NCBI GenBank assembly: GCA_018816865.1
Contig: JAHIUW010000005.1
Span: forward strand, 46,303-110,302
Reading direction: 5' to 3'
Origin: Pseudomonadota bacterium
Lineage (GTDB): Bacteria > Desulfobacterota > Desulfovibrionia > Desulfovibrionales > Desulfovibrionaceae
DNA: 64,000 bases
Shown: piece after piece, positions 51,850-59,864 of the stretch
Layout: every line of letters starts with the position of its first letter
Numbering within the stretch: the first letter of the stretch is position 1
Translations under genes and position numbers: made by a program
Notes under the pieces: generated by a model
The model's input: only the letters and a program-made list of their open reading frames with translations
Database searches by the model: none
Told to the model about the DNA's origin: nothing

Positions 51850-53001
51850 ATGAATAAGACCGTCTATTTTATTGAAGGTGATGGCATCGGGGCTGAAGTA
51901 TGGGCTGCCGGACGCCCTGTGTTGGACGCCGCCGTGGCCAAGGCTTACGGGGCTGAGTGTTCGCTGAAGTGGGTGGAGTTGCTTGCGGGTGAAAAGGCCT
52001 TCCGGGAGACCGGCGAGTATCTGCCCCAGGTCACGCTGGACACCTTGGCCGGTGCTGAGCTGGCCATGAAGGGGCCGCTGACCACCCCCGTGGGCAAGGG
52101 CTTTCGCAGCCTGAACGTGACCATGCGTCAGACCTTGGACCTGTATGCCTGCATCCGTCCCATCCGTTATTACGAGGGTGTGGAGTCGCCGGTGAAGCGC
52201 CCCCAGGATGTGGACATGATCGTGTTCCGCGAGAACACCGAAGATGTCTATGCGGGGATTGAGTACGCCGCCGGGACCGACGAGGCCAAGCGGCTGATCG
52301 CCTTCTTGCGCGACGAGCTGGGGGCCAATGTGGACCCGGCCGCAGGGGTGGGCATCAAACCCATGACCGCCAAGGGTTCCAAGCGCTTGGTCCGCAAGGC
52401 CCTGCAGCACGCCGTGGACCACGGCAAGCCCAGTGTGACCCTGTCTCACAAGGGCAACATCATGAAGTTCACGGAAGGCGCATTCCGTGCCTGGGGCTAC
52501 GAGGTGGCCGCCGAGGAGTTTGCGGACAGCGTGATGACCGAGGACGAGGCATTCGCTGGGGGTTCCAAGTCCGTGATTATCAAGGATCGCATCGCCGACG
52601 CCATGTTTCAGAACGTGCTGATGTACCCCAGGGATTACAGCGTCATCGCCACCACCAACCTGAACGGGGATTACATCTCCGACGCCCTGGCGGCGCAGGT
52701 GGGCGGGCTGGGGCTGGCCCCTGGGGTGAACATGTCCGACACCCTGGCCTTTTTCGAACCGACCCACGGCACCGCCCCGACCATCGCCGGTCAGGACAAG
52801 GCCAATCCCGGCAGCCTGATCCTGTCCGGGGCCATGCTCCTGGAGCATGTGGGCTATGGTGAGGCCGCTGCGCTGATCCACCGGGCCGTGGACAAGGCCA
52901 TCGCCGCCAAAAGAGTCACTGTGGATCTGGCTTCCCAAATCCAAGGCTCCGAGGTTGTGGGCTGCAAGGCCTTTGGCGAGTTGCTGGGCGAGTATTTGTA
53001 G
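51850..53001 (+). CDS. icd: Isocitrate dehydrogenase, probably NAD-preferring
   Basis: 383 residues, shorter than E. coli Icd (416). IEGDGIGAEVW, MKGPLTTPVGKGFRSLNVTMRQTLDLYACIRPIRYY, FRENTEDVYAGIEY, LSHKGNIMKFTEGAF, NLNGDYISDALAAQVGGLG and EPTHGTAPTIAGQDKANPGS define the family and its substrate site, including the regulatory-type Ser in RSLN. By alignment to E. coli numbering, the NADP-binding residues K344, Y345, V351, Y391 and R395 are T, I, A, V and S here, which argues for NAD. It converts isocitrate to 2-oxoglutarate. Start at ATG 51850 after AGGGGAG. Confidence 0.93.
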   Translation: MNKTVYFIEGDGIGAEVWAAGRPVLDAAVAKAYGAECSLKWVELLAGEKAFRETGEYLPQVTLDTLAGAELAMKGPLTTPVGKGFRSLNVTMRQTLDLYACIRPIRYYEGVESPVKRPQDVDMIVFRENTEDVYAGIEYAAGTDEAKRLIAFLRDELGANVDPAAGVGIKPMTAKGSKRLVRKALQHAVDHGKPSVTLSHKGNIMKFTEGAFRAWGYEVAAEEFADSVMTEDEAFAGGSKSVIIKDRIADAMFQNVLMYPRDYSVIATTNLNGDYISDALAAQVGGLGLAPGVNMSDTLAFFEPTHGTAPTIAGQDKANPGSLILSGAMLLEHVGYGEAAALIHRAVDKAIAAKRVTVDLASQIQGSEVVGCKAFGELLGEYL

Positions 53002-53030
53002 TTCGCGGTTGTCCGTCAGCCGTAGCTTGA

Positions 53031-53061
53031 GGCCGCCGCCCATCCGGGGGGCGGCCTTTTA
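53031..53061 (+). terminator. Rho-independent terminator of icd
   Basis: GGCCGCC...GGCGGCC, 7-bp stem with a 13-base loop region, followed by TTTTATT. Confidence 0.8.
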
Positions 53062-53101
53062 TTGATGCGCGAATCCATAGCCTTGCCCTGGAGGTGAATC
53101 C

Positions 53102-53542
53102 ATGCCCGAGAATTATCTGCAGGCCGTTGTTCTGGCAGGACAGACGGTCAATCCGTTGTTTTCAACCCTGGGCATCGAGGTCCAGAGCCTCGGGGATGGG
53201 TGCGCGGTGCTGCGTCTGCCGTGCGGCCAGGGTCTGGTACAGGGCGCGGGCATGGTCGCCGGGGGAGTTCTGGCGACCCTGGCCGACGAAGCCATGGCTC
53301 ACGCCGTGCTCTCGACCTTGACCAATGGTCAGGTGACGGCCACGCTGGACATGTCGGTGCGGTTTCTGTCTCCAGCCAGGAAGGGCGAGGAGTTGCGGGC
53401 CGAGGCCGTGGTTATCCGTCGAGGTCAGCGGGTGGTGTTTGCCCGGGTCGAGGTCTTGGGGACAAAGGGGCAGGCCGTGGCTTCGGCCGATGCTTCGTTC
53501 CTGGTGGGCCCTGTCAAAAAAACAAGGCTGAAACTGACCTAG
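53102..53542 (+). CDS. PaaI-family hotdog thioesterase
   Basis: 146 residues. GLVQGAGMVAGGVLATLADEAMAHAV is the long hotdog helix, where PaaI enzymes have HGG...D (here AGG...D), and TATLDMSVRFLSPARKGEELRAEAVVIRRGQRVVFARVEV forms the sheet. The family hydrolyses aryl- or acyl-CoA thioesters. The usual catalytic start H-G is A-G, so activity may differ. A strong CTGGAGGTG ribosome site lies upstream. Monocistronic, immediately before the tRNA-Leu promoter. Confidence 0.85.
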   Translation: MPENYLQAVVLAGQTVNPLFSTLGIEVQSLGDGCAVLRLPCGQGLVQGAGMVAGGVLATLADEAMAHAVLSTLTNGQVTATLDMSVRFLSPARKGEELRAEAVVIRRGQRVVFARVEVLGTKGQAVASADASFLVGPVKKTRLKLT

Positions 53543-53554
53543 TATGGATTTTTC

Positions 53555-53583
53555 TTGACTCGTGGCTCGGGTTTGCTTACCAA
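53555..53583 (+). promoter_or_regulatory. Sigma-70 promoter of tRNA-Leu
   Basis: TTGACT at 53555-53560, 17 bases, TACCAA at 53578-53583, placing the start about 6 bases before the mature tRNA. Confidence 0.5.
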
Positions 53584-53595
53584 TTTTCGTTCGTT

Positions 53596-53682
53596 GCCGG
53601 GGTGGCGGAATTGGTAGACGCACTGGACTCAAAATCCAGCGTTGGTGACAACGTGGGGGTTCGACTCCCCCCCCCGGCACCA
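53596..53682 (+). tRNA. tRNA-Leu (anticodon CAA)
   Basis: An 87-base class II tRNA: acceptor GCCGGGG/CCCCGGC, anticodon stem TGGA/TCCA around CTCAAAA (anticodon CAA), long variable arm (GTTGGTGACAAC), T-arm GGGGG-TTCGACT-CCCCC and encoded ACCA. Reads UUG codons. Confidence 0.96.
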
Positions 53683-53694
53683 AGAGAATGATGA

Positions 53695-53725
53695 TGGGGC
53701 CTGCCGATTCGGCAGGCCCCATTTT
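53695..53725 (+). terminator. Rho-independent terminator of tRNA-Leu
   Basis: TGGGGCCTGCC, loop GATTC, GGCAGGCCCCA, TTTT. Confidence 0.9.
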
Positions 53726-53847
53726 CGTTGGCATCCACTCGCCCCCCGCACTCAATCTGGAGGCTTTTCCTTTTGGAAATCCAGGTTGGCGAAACCGGGG
53801 CTCACGGTGTATGCATGGCCTGAAGCGGATTGAACCGGAGGGAATGA

Positions 53848-54414
53848 ATGCGCAATACAGTTTTTTTTAGTCTCGTCGTCGTGTTGGCTTTGAGCCTGGC
53901 AGGGGGATTGACGTCCTGTAAGACTGCGGGGTCAAAATCTGCCTCGTCGTCGGAGATGCAGGCCGCGCCCACACCCGCCCAAGTCGCTCCCACAAAATCC
54001 TCGGACACCATGCAGAATCTGGCAAACCGGATGTTCGTCTTGAAAGACGGCCGTGACATGCGCCTGATCGTCATCCGTATGTCCAAGCAAGGGGAGTCAA
54101 AAGAGCAGCTTCAGGCGAATGCCCGCGACATGACCATGGCGGATTTTGAGAGCTATGTGGAAAAGAACAGCGCTGCCAAGCGCCTTGTCTACGTCGGTAG
54201 CGGGGCGTTTCGCCTGGATGCCCTGGACTTTGTTCTGGATTCGGAGCAATTCTCCCAGGGGCAGCTGTTCCTGAAGCTGAAGACCTTCGAGGTCGCAGGC
54301 CACAGCATCGACAGCGTCATCCTTGAAAAGGTCATCCTGGATGGTCGCGATTTCAGCAGCTTGGCATCCATGAAGATCTATCGGGGGGTCTTGGAGATGA
54401 TGGCCCGGCAATAG
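53848..54414 (+). CDS. Unrecognised lipoprotein
   Basis: 188 residues. The signal peptide ends at GGLTSC, with LTSC as a plausible lipobox (Cys24). A Ser/Ala/Pro-rich linker to about residue 55 is followed by a globular domain with QNLANRMFVLKDGRDMRLIVIRMSK and an amphipathic alpha/beta ending. Family not recognised. A GGAGGGAATG start signal lies at the ATG. Monocistronic, between two strong terminators. Confidence 0.82.
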   Translation: MRNTVFFSLVVVLALSLAGGLTSCKTAGSKSASSSEMQAAPTPAQVAPTKSSDTMQNLANRMFVLKDGRDMRLIVIRMSKQGESKEQLQANARDMTMADFESYVEKNSAAKRLVYVGSGAFRLDALDFVLDSEQFSQGQLFLKLKTFEVAGHSIDSVILEKVILDGRDFSSLASMKIYRGVLEMMARQ

Positions 54415-54439
54415 GGCTTTGCAGAAATGAAGACAATGA

Positions 54440-54472
54440 CAGGGTGCTCCCGAATGGGGGCACCCTGTTTTT
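54440..54472 (+). terminator. Rho-independent terminator
   Basis: CAGGGTGCTCCC, loop GAAT, GGGGGCACCCTG, TTTTTG, 25 bases past the lipoprotein stop. Confidence 0.88.
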
Positions 54473-54491
54473 GTTGTGGGCAACGGGAAGG

Positions 54492-54815
54492 CTAGGCTTT
54501 GGTTTCAGTCTGGCGAATAGCCGTTCCGTAACAGGAAATGTACTTGCTGCCGTCGGGATGAAAGGCCACGTTCTCGCAATAGCCGATGATGGCGTTGGCA
54601 CCGTTGGACAGGGCGCGGTTGATCATGCCGTAGAAGGCCTGCTCCATGTCGTAGCCGCGGAAGGCGGCCAAGCCGATGATGCGCTTGACGGTCTTCCCTG
54701 GCATGTCCTTGGTGGTCACGACGGGGAACTGGCCGCTGGTGAACAGGTCCTTGGCGCTCTGGATCTGATTCGCCATCTTGGTGTCTTGCTCGGGTTTCTT
54801 GAGCAGGGAAAGCAT
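54492..54815 (-). CDS. YbjQ-like (DUF74-type) small protein
   Basis: 107 residues. FPVVTTKDMPGKTVKRIIGLAAFRGYDMEQAFYGMINRALSNGANAIIGYCENVAFHPDGSKYISCYGTAI resembles YbjQ/UPF0145 proteins, small homo-oligomers sometimes called heavy-metal-binding, though the family's function is not settled. The N-terminal 30 residues are an extra charged helix. ATG 54815 has AAGGAGG; a longer upstream frame does not. A sigma-54 promoter lies about 85 bases upstream. Confidence 0.8.
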   Translation of the reverse strand: MLSLLKKPEQDTKMANQIQSAKDLFTSGQFPVVTTKDMPGKTVKRIIGLAAFRGYDMEQAFYGMINRALSNGANAIIGYCENVAFHPDGSKYISCYGTAIRQTETKA

Positions 54816-54898
54816 GATGCATCCTCCTTGTATCTCGGCTGGAGATGATGTGTTCCTTCGGGAGCCGTGGGTTTCCCCTTGGCGTTGTCTTGGTTCAA

Positions 54899-54914
54899 AG
54901 CAAACACCTTGCCA
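54899..54914 (-). promoter_or_regulatory. Sigma-54 (-24/-12) promoter of the YbjQ-like gene
   Basis: Reading leftward: TGGCAA, 5 bases (GGTGT), TTGCT. Both doublets at exact spacing, with the same TGGCAA variant as the TAXI promoter. The predicted start near 54888 gives a 73-base leader. Confidence 0.65.
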
Positions 54915-55101
54915 ACATCGATAACACCCTGAATTATTGATATTTACTTGTTTTTGGTTGAGATTTGGACTCGCTTGATGCGGGCAGAACGCCAAAATAT
55001 CGGCGCTGGGGCAGATTATGCTCGACAACCCTGGGTGAAGTTTTTAGAAATTGAACTCAGACCAAAACCCCGGTGCGCCGGGCTTCAGACAGGGTTGAGC
55101 T

Positions 55102-55419
55102 ATGCGTAAAGGTGTCAGGATTTTCGGCGAGTTCCACGGCGTATCCCCCGAGGCTTTCAGTAAGCTTGAGGAAAAACTCGATTTTGATGAGGTCGGTTAC
55201 GCTGACAACGTGGTCGTCATCGAGCATGACGGCCCCTATGAAGCCATCGAGGATATCGTTCTGCTGGTGATGAGCGCCATGGATGATGGCTTTGAAAGCA
55301 GTCTGGATGTGATCGACCATGACGAGAATGTCCTGACGAGGTTTGTCATCGAGGCCGATGGATTCAGATCCAAGCAGATGAATATCGACGACGTGGTGCA
55401 GGCCTATCCCAACTCCTAG
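55102..55419 (+). CDS. Unrecognised small acidic protein
   Basis: 105 residues, strongly acidic, no signal or span. An alpha/beta pattern (RKGVRIFGEFHGVSPEAFSKLEEKLDF, NVVVIEHDGPYEAIEDIVLLVMSAMDDGF, NVLTRFVIEADGF) is reminiscent of small ferredoxin-like folds. No family assigned. The ribosome site is weak (AGGGTTGAG). A loosely sigma-54-like element (TGGGGC, 5 bases, ATGCT at 55007-55022) lies 80 bases upstream. A strong terminator follows. Confidence 0.75.
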   Translation: MRKGVRIFGEFHGVSPEAFSKLEEKLDFDEVGYADNVVVIEHDGPYEAIEDIVLLVMSAMDDGFESSLDVIDHDENVLTRFVIEADGFRSKQMNIDDVVQAYPNS

Positions 55420-55448
55420 GACGGGCAGCTTCTCCTTTGATAGGAAAA

Positions 55449-55494
55449 AAACACAGGGCCTGGAGCGATACGCTTCGGGCCCTGTGTTTTTTTT
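55449..55494. terminator. Bidirectional Rho-independent terminator
   Basis: AAACACAGGGCC...GGCCCTGTGTTTTTTTT, A-run on the left and T-run on the right, between convergent genes. The loop also pairs (GGAGCG/CGCTTC). Confidence 0.9.
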
Positions 55495-55536
55495 GACAAG
55501 CGATGTGAAGTTGCTTTTATTGTCTAAATGTCTTGA

Positions 55537-56361
55537 TTATAAAGAGGTAATGACGGCGTTCAGCAGCCTTTTTAGCTTGCCAGCCGCGGCGCCTGCCGTG
55601 GCAATGACCTCTTCCAGGGAGGTCTCGGCCATGCAGTCCGGGAGGTTCTTGTTGGTCAGGCAGGAGATGCCCAGCACCTTGACCCTCATGTGACGCGCGG
55701 CGATGACTTCCAGCACCGTGGACATGCCCACGGCATCCGCGCCGAGCATCCTGAAGGCTCTGGTTTCGGCGGGGGTCTCAAGATTCGGGCCGGTTACGCC
55801 GATATAGATACCACGTTCCAGTCTGATGCCCAGTTCGAGGGCCTTGGCGTGCGCCAGTTCGAGCAGGTCCTTGTCATAGGCGCGGCTCATGTCCGGGAAG
55901 CGGTCGCCCCAGGCATCAACATTGGGGCCGCTGAGTGGGGACCGTCCCGTGAAATTGATGTGGTCGCTGATGGTCATCAACCCTCCGGCTTCGAACTGAG
56001 GGTTCAGCGCACCGGCGGCGTTGGTGATGATCAGGTTTTCCACGCCGAGCCCTGCCAGGGTGCGGACGCCCATGCAGACCTCCTCGGGGGAGCGGCCCTC
56101 ATAGAGGTGAAAGCGTCCGCGTTGCAGCCAGACGGGGTGTCCGCCCACCATGGCGGCTGTCAATTTCCCGGCATGGCTCTGCACCGTGGAGGGGACGAAA
56201 CCGGGGATGCTTGCGTAGTCGAAGGACTGGACCTCGGTGAGGCCATCGGCCCAGTCGCCCAGGCCGGTTCCCAGGATCACAGCGGTCTTGGCTTCATGGG
56301 TTTGGTCAAGCCTGGAGCGGACAAATTCTGCCGCACTTTGAACATCTTGGGGGTTTTGCAT
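55537..56361 (-). CDS. Purine nucleoside phosphorylase, class I (trimeric)
   Basis: 274 residues. ILGTGLGDWADGL (phosphate site), FDYASIPGFVPSTVQSHAGKL, LQRGRFHLYEG, TNAAGALNPQFEAGGLMTISDHINF, GPNLETPAETRAFRMLGADAVGMSTVLEVIAARH are the family motifs, the last with the purine-binding Glu and Met. It cleaves purine nucleosides with phosphate for base salvage. Monocistronic, divergent from motA. The ribosome site before ATG 56361 is weak. Confidence 0.93.
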   Translation of the reverse strand: MQNPQDVQSAAEFVRSRLDQTHEAKTAVILGTGLGDWADGLTEVQSFDYASIPGFVPSTVQSHAGKLTAAMVGGHPVWLQRGRFHLYEGRSPEEVCMGVRTLAGLGVENLIITNAAGALNPQFEAGGLMTISDHINFTGRSPLSGPNVDAWGDRFPDMSRAYDKDLLELAHAKALELGIRLERGIYIGVTGPNLETPAETRAFRMLGADAVGMSTVLEVIAARHMRVKVLGISCLTNKNLPDCMAETSLEEVIATAGAAAGKLKRLLNAVITSL

Positions 56362-56480
56362 AAATCTCTGATAGTGTTTATAAAGGGAAGGCCGTTACGG
56401 GGCGGCCCGAAGCGATGGGTTAGTTTCGGCATATTTGCATAGCTTGTCAATGAAGCCCACGGGGCATCGGAGCTCAGTTC

Positions 56481-57239
56481 ATGGATATTGCAACTCTTTT
56501 CGGGTCCATCATTGGTTTCGTACTCGTGATCAGTGCCATCATCATGGGTGGCGAGCTATCCCTGTTCTGGAATGGCCCCGGAGTGCTCATCGTCCTGGGT
56601 GGAACCTTTGCCGCCATCTGCGTGACCTTCCCCCTGGGGGATGTGATCGAATCACATATGGGTGCGTTGTCCATGTTCATGAAAAAGAAGGGCAAGGTTG
56701 AGGACGTGGTGAATATCATGGTCCGCATCGCGGAGATCAGTCGTCGCGAGGGCCTGGTCGCCCTGGAGAACATCCAGACCGAGAACCCGATCCTCAAAAA
56801 GGCCTGTCAGCTCATCGCCGACAACGCCGATCCGCAGATCATCCGCGACACCCTGGCCATTGAAATCTCCACCATGAAGCGCCGGCACAATATTTCCGTC
56901 GAAGTCTTCCAAAAGCTGGCGGGCTATGCCCCGGCTTTCGGCATGATCGGTACCCTGATCGGTCTGGTGCAGATGCTGGCAAAGCTGGATGACCCGCAGA
57001 GCCTTGGCCCGGCCATGGCCGTGGCCATTCTGACCACTTTCTATGGGACCATCATGGCCAACCTCGTGTTCCTGCCTTTCGCGGGCAAGATGCGCGCACG
57101 CACCAGCCTGGAGGAGCTGCACCTGCAGATCATCTTCGAGGGTGCCAAGTCGATCCTGGAGAACAACAACCCCAGGCTCGTGTACGAAAAGCTGTCTTCG
57201 TTCGAACCACCGAAGGAGCGCAAGTCCAGTGGTCGATAA
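56481..57239 (+). CDS. motA: Flagellar stator protein MotA (PomA-length)
   Basis: 252 residues with four membrane spans: 4-24 and 30-50, then 145-165 and 178-200 around the long cytosolic loop. GGTFAAICVTFPLGD, GLVALENIQTENP, and AGYAPAFGMIGTLIGLVQML, with AVAILTTFYGTIMANLVFLPFAGK, are signature segments including the conserved prolines. Length is closer to PomA/MotP than to E. coli MotA (295), so the coupling ion cannot be assumed. First gene of the motA-motB-PilZ run. Confidence 0.93.
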   Translation: MDIATLFGSIIGFVLVISAIIMGGELSLFWNGPGVLIVLGGTFAAICVTFPLGDVIESHMGALSMFMKKKGKVEDVVNIMVRIAEISRREGLVALENIQTENPILKKACQLIADNADPQIIRDTLAIEISTMKRRHNISVEVFQKLAGYAPAFGMIGTLIGLVQMLAKLDDPQSLGPAMAVAILTTFYGTIMANLVFLPFAGKMRARTSLEELHLQIIFEGAKSILENNNPRLVYEKLSSFEPPKERKSSGR

Positions 57240-57960
57240 TCATCATGAATTAGACACGGAAGAACCGATTGTCGAATCCAATGAGTGGATAACCACGTTT
57301 GCGGACATGTCGCTGCTGTTGCTTGTGTTCTTTATCCTGCTTTATTCCATGTCCACCCTCGACGAAACCAAATTTACGGATTCCTTTCTGGCGGTGAAGG
57401 TCGCGCTCGGTCAGAAGGAAGACAAGTTGATGACCGCGCGCGTCAAGACCGAGGAAGCAGCCATCCTTGATACCGTGCGCCTGCAGAAGCAGTTGATCGA
57501 GGCCCAGCGCAAGGTCTTTTCCGACGTGCGCACCTTCATCACCCGCAAGGGCGTGGAGGGCGTGGTGGGTGCCGTGCTGGAGGAGGGCAAGATCACCTTG
57601 CGCGTGCCGGGCGACGTGCTCTTCGCTCCCGGGCAGGTTGAGCTTGGGCCCCAGGGCAAGGCTGTCATCAAGACGCTCAAGGATTTTCTGGTGAAATCCG
57701 TGGATCAGCAGATCAGCATCAAGGGTTTCACCGACGACGTGCCGCCCAGCCCGCAGAGCCGGTTCAAGGACAACTGGGAGATTTCCTCCTTGCGGGCCGT
57801 GTATGTTTTGCGGTATCTAATGGAACTCGGGCTTGACCAGAAAAGATTGACAGCCACGGGGTTGGCTGATCTAGAGCCGCTGTACCCCAACACGACAGCG
57901 GAGAACCAAGCCAGGAACCGACGGGTTGAAATCGTGCTTGAAAAGCAAGTGAGTAAGTAG
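57229..57960 (+). CDS. motB: Flagellar stator protein MotB
   Basis: 243 residues, GTG start overlapping the motA stop by 11 bases. One span with the ion-carrying Asp (TFADMSLLLLVFFILLYS), a plug-like linker helix, then an OmpA-like peptidoglycan-binding domain (VLFAPGQVELGPQGKAVI, IKGFTDDVPP, LRAVYVLRYLMELG, NQARNRRVEIV). It anchors the stator to the cell wall. Confidence 0.93.
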   Translation: MVDNHHELDTEEPIVESNEWITTFADMSLLLLVFFILLYSMSTLDETKFTDSFLAVKVALGQKEDKLMTARVKTEEAAILDTVRLQKQLIEAQRKVFSDVRTFITRKGVEGVVGAVLEEGKITLRVPGDVLFAPGQVELGPQGKAVIKTLKDFLVKSVDQQISIKGFTDDVPPSPQSRFKDNWEISSLRAVYVLRYLMELGLDQKRLTATGLADLEPLYPNTTAENQARNRRVEIVLEKQVSK

Positions 57961-57962
57961 CC

Positions 57963-58352
57963 GTGTCTTCGTCAGAACTTGATTTTTCTATTGGCGGAAC
58001 CGATGCCGATGGCAGCCAGAGGCGGGCATTCCGAGCCAAGATCCCAGGAGTGATGGTCTTTGTCCCTTCACGGGGTATGTCCTTTGACGTGGTGGATCTG
58101 TCCGCCATGGGCTTGGCGTTCACGGACGCCGCCAAGGGTTTTACCGAGGGCCAGTCCATCGAATTCGATCTGCTCATCAACAAGAAGGTCTTTCTGAACA
58201 AGTTGACGGCCAAGGTGATGCGTGTCCTTGACAAGGGCATCATCGGTTGCAATTTCGAGGGCGTTGACCACCGCAAGGAAGTCAAACTGGACAAGCTGGT
58301 GCTCGAGGTCCAGAAGCGACTGATTGCAATCAAGAAAAAATCTCGAGAATAA
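57963..58352 (+). CDS. PilZ-domain c-di-GMP-binding protein
   Basis: 129 residues, one PilZ domain. QRRAFRAKIPG supplies the RxxxR c-di-GMP arm, and VDLSAMGLAF the D/NxSxxG motif, so both ligand elements are present. It starts 2 bases after motB with a GTG codon. YcgR- and MotI-type PilZ proteins slow or detach the stator on c-di-GMP binding; the position makes such a role likely here. Confidence 0.9.
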   Translation: MSSSELDFSIGGTDADGSQRRAFRAKIPGVMVFVPSRGMSFDVVDLSAMGLAFTDAAKGFTEGQSIEFDLLINKKVFLNKLTAKVMRVLDKGIIGCNFEGVDHRKEVKLDKLVLEVQKRLIAIKKKSRE

Positions 58353-58370
58353 GCATAGGACTCACAGGAA

Positions 58371-59789
58371 GTGTCAAACAACCAGAAAGTATTAGTGGCA
58401 AATAGAGGCGAAATCGCCATGAGGATAGTCCAGGCCTGTATCAAACTAGGTCTGGACTTTGTTTGTGTGTATACCGAAACCGACCGCTTTTCCGGTCACG
58501 TCCGTCTGGCACGGGAAAAGGGCGGGGATCATTCCCTGTACCGCATTTCGTCCTATCAGGATGACAATGAGATTCTGGCTGTTGCGGATGCCTCGGGAGC
58601 CACGGCCGTTCACCCCGGCTACGGGTTCTTTGCCGAGGACTTCAGGTTTGCCCGTCGGGTCACCCAGCGCAAGCATGGCTTGATCTGGATCGGTCCTTCG
58701 TGGCGCGTGATCCGCGAACTGGGCGACAAGATCAACACCAAGCGTCTGGCTCGTGGGCTGGGTGTGCCCACCGTCCCTGGTTCCGACCGGCCCATCTATG
58801 AGGAGTCGGAAGCCGAGGAAGTCGCGCGCAATCTGTTTGCCTTCCAGGAGGAGCAGGGCGTCAGACGCCCCGTGGTCCTGGTCAAGGCCTCGGCGGGCGG
58901 CGGTGGAATGGGCATCGATGAGATTCACGACATCGAGGCCTTTCGGAGCGTGTATCGCCGCATCCGCAACTACTCCAAGCGTCAGTTTGGCGATGAGGGC
59001 GTCCTGGTTGAACAGCGGATCTTCGATTTCAATCACCTTGAAGTCCAACTCCTGTGTGACCGCAACGGCTCTGAACCTCTGCACTTTGGGACCCGCAACT
59101 GCACGGTGCAGTCCACGGGTCGCCAAAAGCGCGTGGAGGTGGCTCCGGGATTTGCCCCCGGTGAGATCGCCTACGGGTTCGACGCTGCCAAGGTGCTTGA
59201 GCAGATCAAGGATCACAGCCTGGCCATTGCCCGTGAGGCTGGTTATGATAGTGTGGGCACCTGGGAATGGATCGTGACCCCCAAGGGCGAGCCGTTCCTG
59301 ATGGAGGTCAACACCCGTATCCAGGTGGAAAATGGCGTGTCCGCCGTGATTACGCGCATCGGGGGCCAGGACAAAACCGACTTGATTGCTGAGCAGATCC
59401 GTCTCGCCTTGGGCGAAAAAATTGGCTACTCTCAGAAGGATATCGAGTTCGAAGGGGTTGGTATCGAGTATCGCCTCATTGCCGAAGACCCGGATAACCG
59501 CTTCACTCCCTGGTCCGGAGTTATCGAATCCTTCACTTGGAAGGATGAGCCTTGGCTGTCCGTGCATACCCAGGTTCCCACAGATGAAGCGTATCGGATT
59601 CCAACGGATTTCGACCCGAACCTTGCGCTCGCAATCATTTGGGGCAGGGACCTTGCCGAGGCCAAGAGCCGTGGCCTGGAGTTCCTTGACAGGCTCGTGC
59701 TCGAAGGGAAAAACTCCTCTGGTGAAGGGCTGAAGTCCAATGTGGAGTTTCTGCGCAAAAAGACTGCAGATCTGCTCGTTTTTTCCTGA
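58371..59789 (+). CDS. accC: Biotin carboxylase subunit of acetyl-CoA carboxylase
   Basis: 472 residues. VLVANRGEIAMRIVQACIKLGL (N domain), AVHPGYGFFAED, LVKASAGGGGMGI (ATP-grasp glycine loop), VLVEQRIFDFNHLEVQLLCD, GTRNCTVQSTGRQKRVEVAPG and FLMEVNTRIQVENGVSAVITRIGGQDKTDLI are the family motifs. The last differs slightly from the usual MN.RIQVEHPVTE. It charges biotin with bicarbonate and ATP. GTG start 18 bases after the PilZ gene. The following genes encode the carboxyltransferase and a biotinyl-like carrier, so this is the first enzyme of fatty-acid synthesis or a related acyl-CoA carboxylase. Confidence 0.9.
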   Translation: MSNNQKVLVANRGEIAMRIVQACIKLGLDFVCVYTETDRFSGHVRLAREKGGDHSLYRISSYQDDNEILAVADASGATAVHPGYGFFAEDFRFARRVTQRKHGLIWIGPSWRVIRELGDKINTKRLARGLGVPTVPGSDRPIYEESEAEEVARNLFAFQEEQGVRRPVVLVKASAGGGGMGIDEIHDIEAFRSVYRRIRNYSKRQFGDEGVLVEQRIFDFNHLEVQLLCDRNGSEPLHFGTRNCTVQSTGRQKRVEVAPGFAPGEIAYGFDAAKVLEQIKDHSLAIAREAGYDSVGTWEWIVTPKGEPFLMEVNTRIQVENGVSAVITRIGGQDKTDLIAEQIRLALGEKIGYSQKDIEFEGVGIEYRLIAEDPDNRFTPWSGVIESFTWKDEPWLSVHTQVPTDEAYRIPTDFDPNLALAIIWGRDLAEAKSRGLEFLDRLVLEGKNSSGEGLKSNVEFLRKKTADLLVFS

Positions 59790-59864
59790 TTATGAAACGA
59801 TAACGCCTCGCCCTGGTACGAAACCTTTTTAGGCTTCGCGGGGCGGTGGAGCGTATGAGACGAT

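Noticed and set aside
55493..55521. TTGACA-N17-TTTATT on the plus strand
   Set aside because: It resembles a sigma-70 promoter but lies in the T-run of a terminator and points into the antisense strand of the purine nucleoside phosphorylase gene. Chance is likelier without transcript data.
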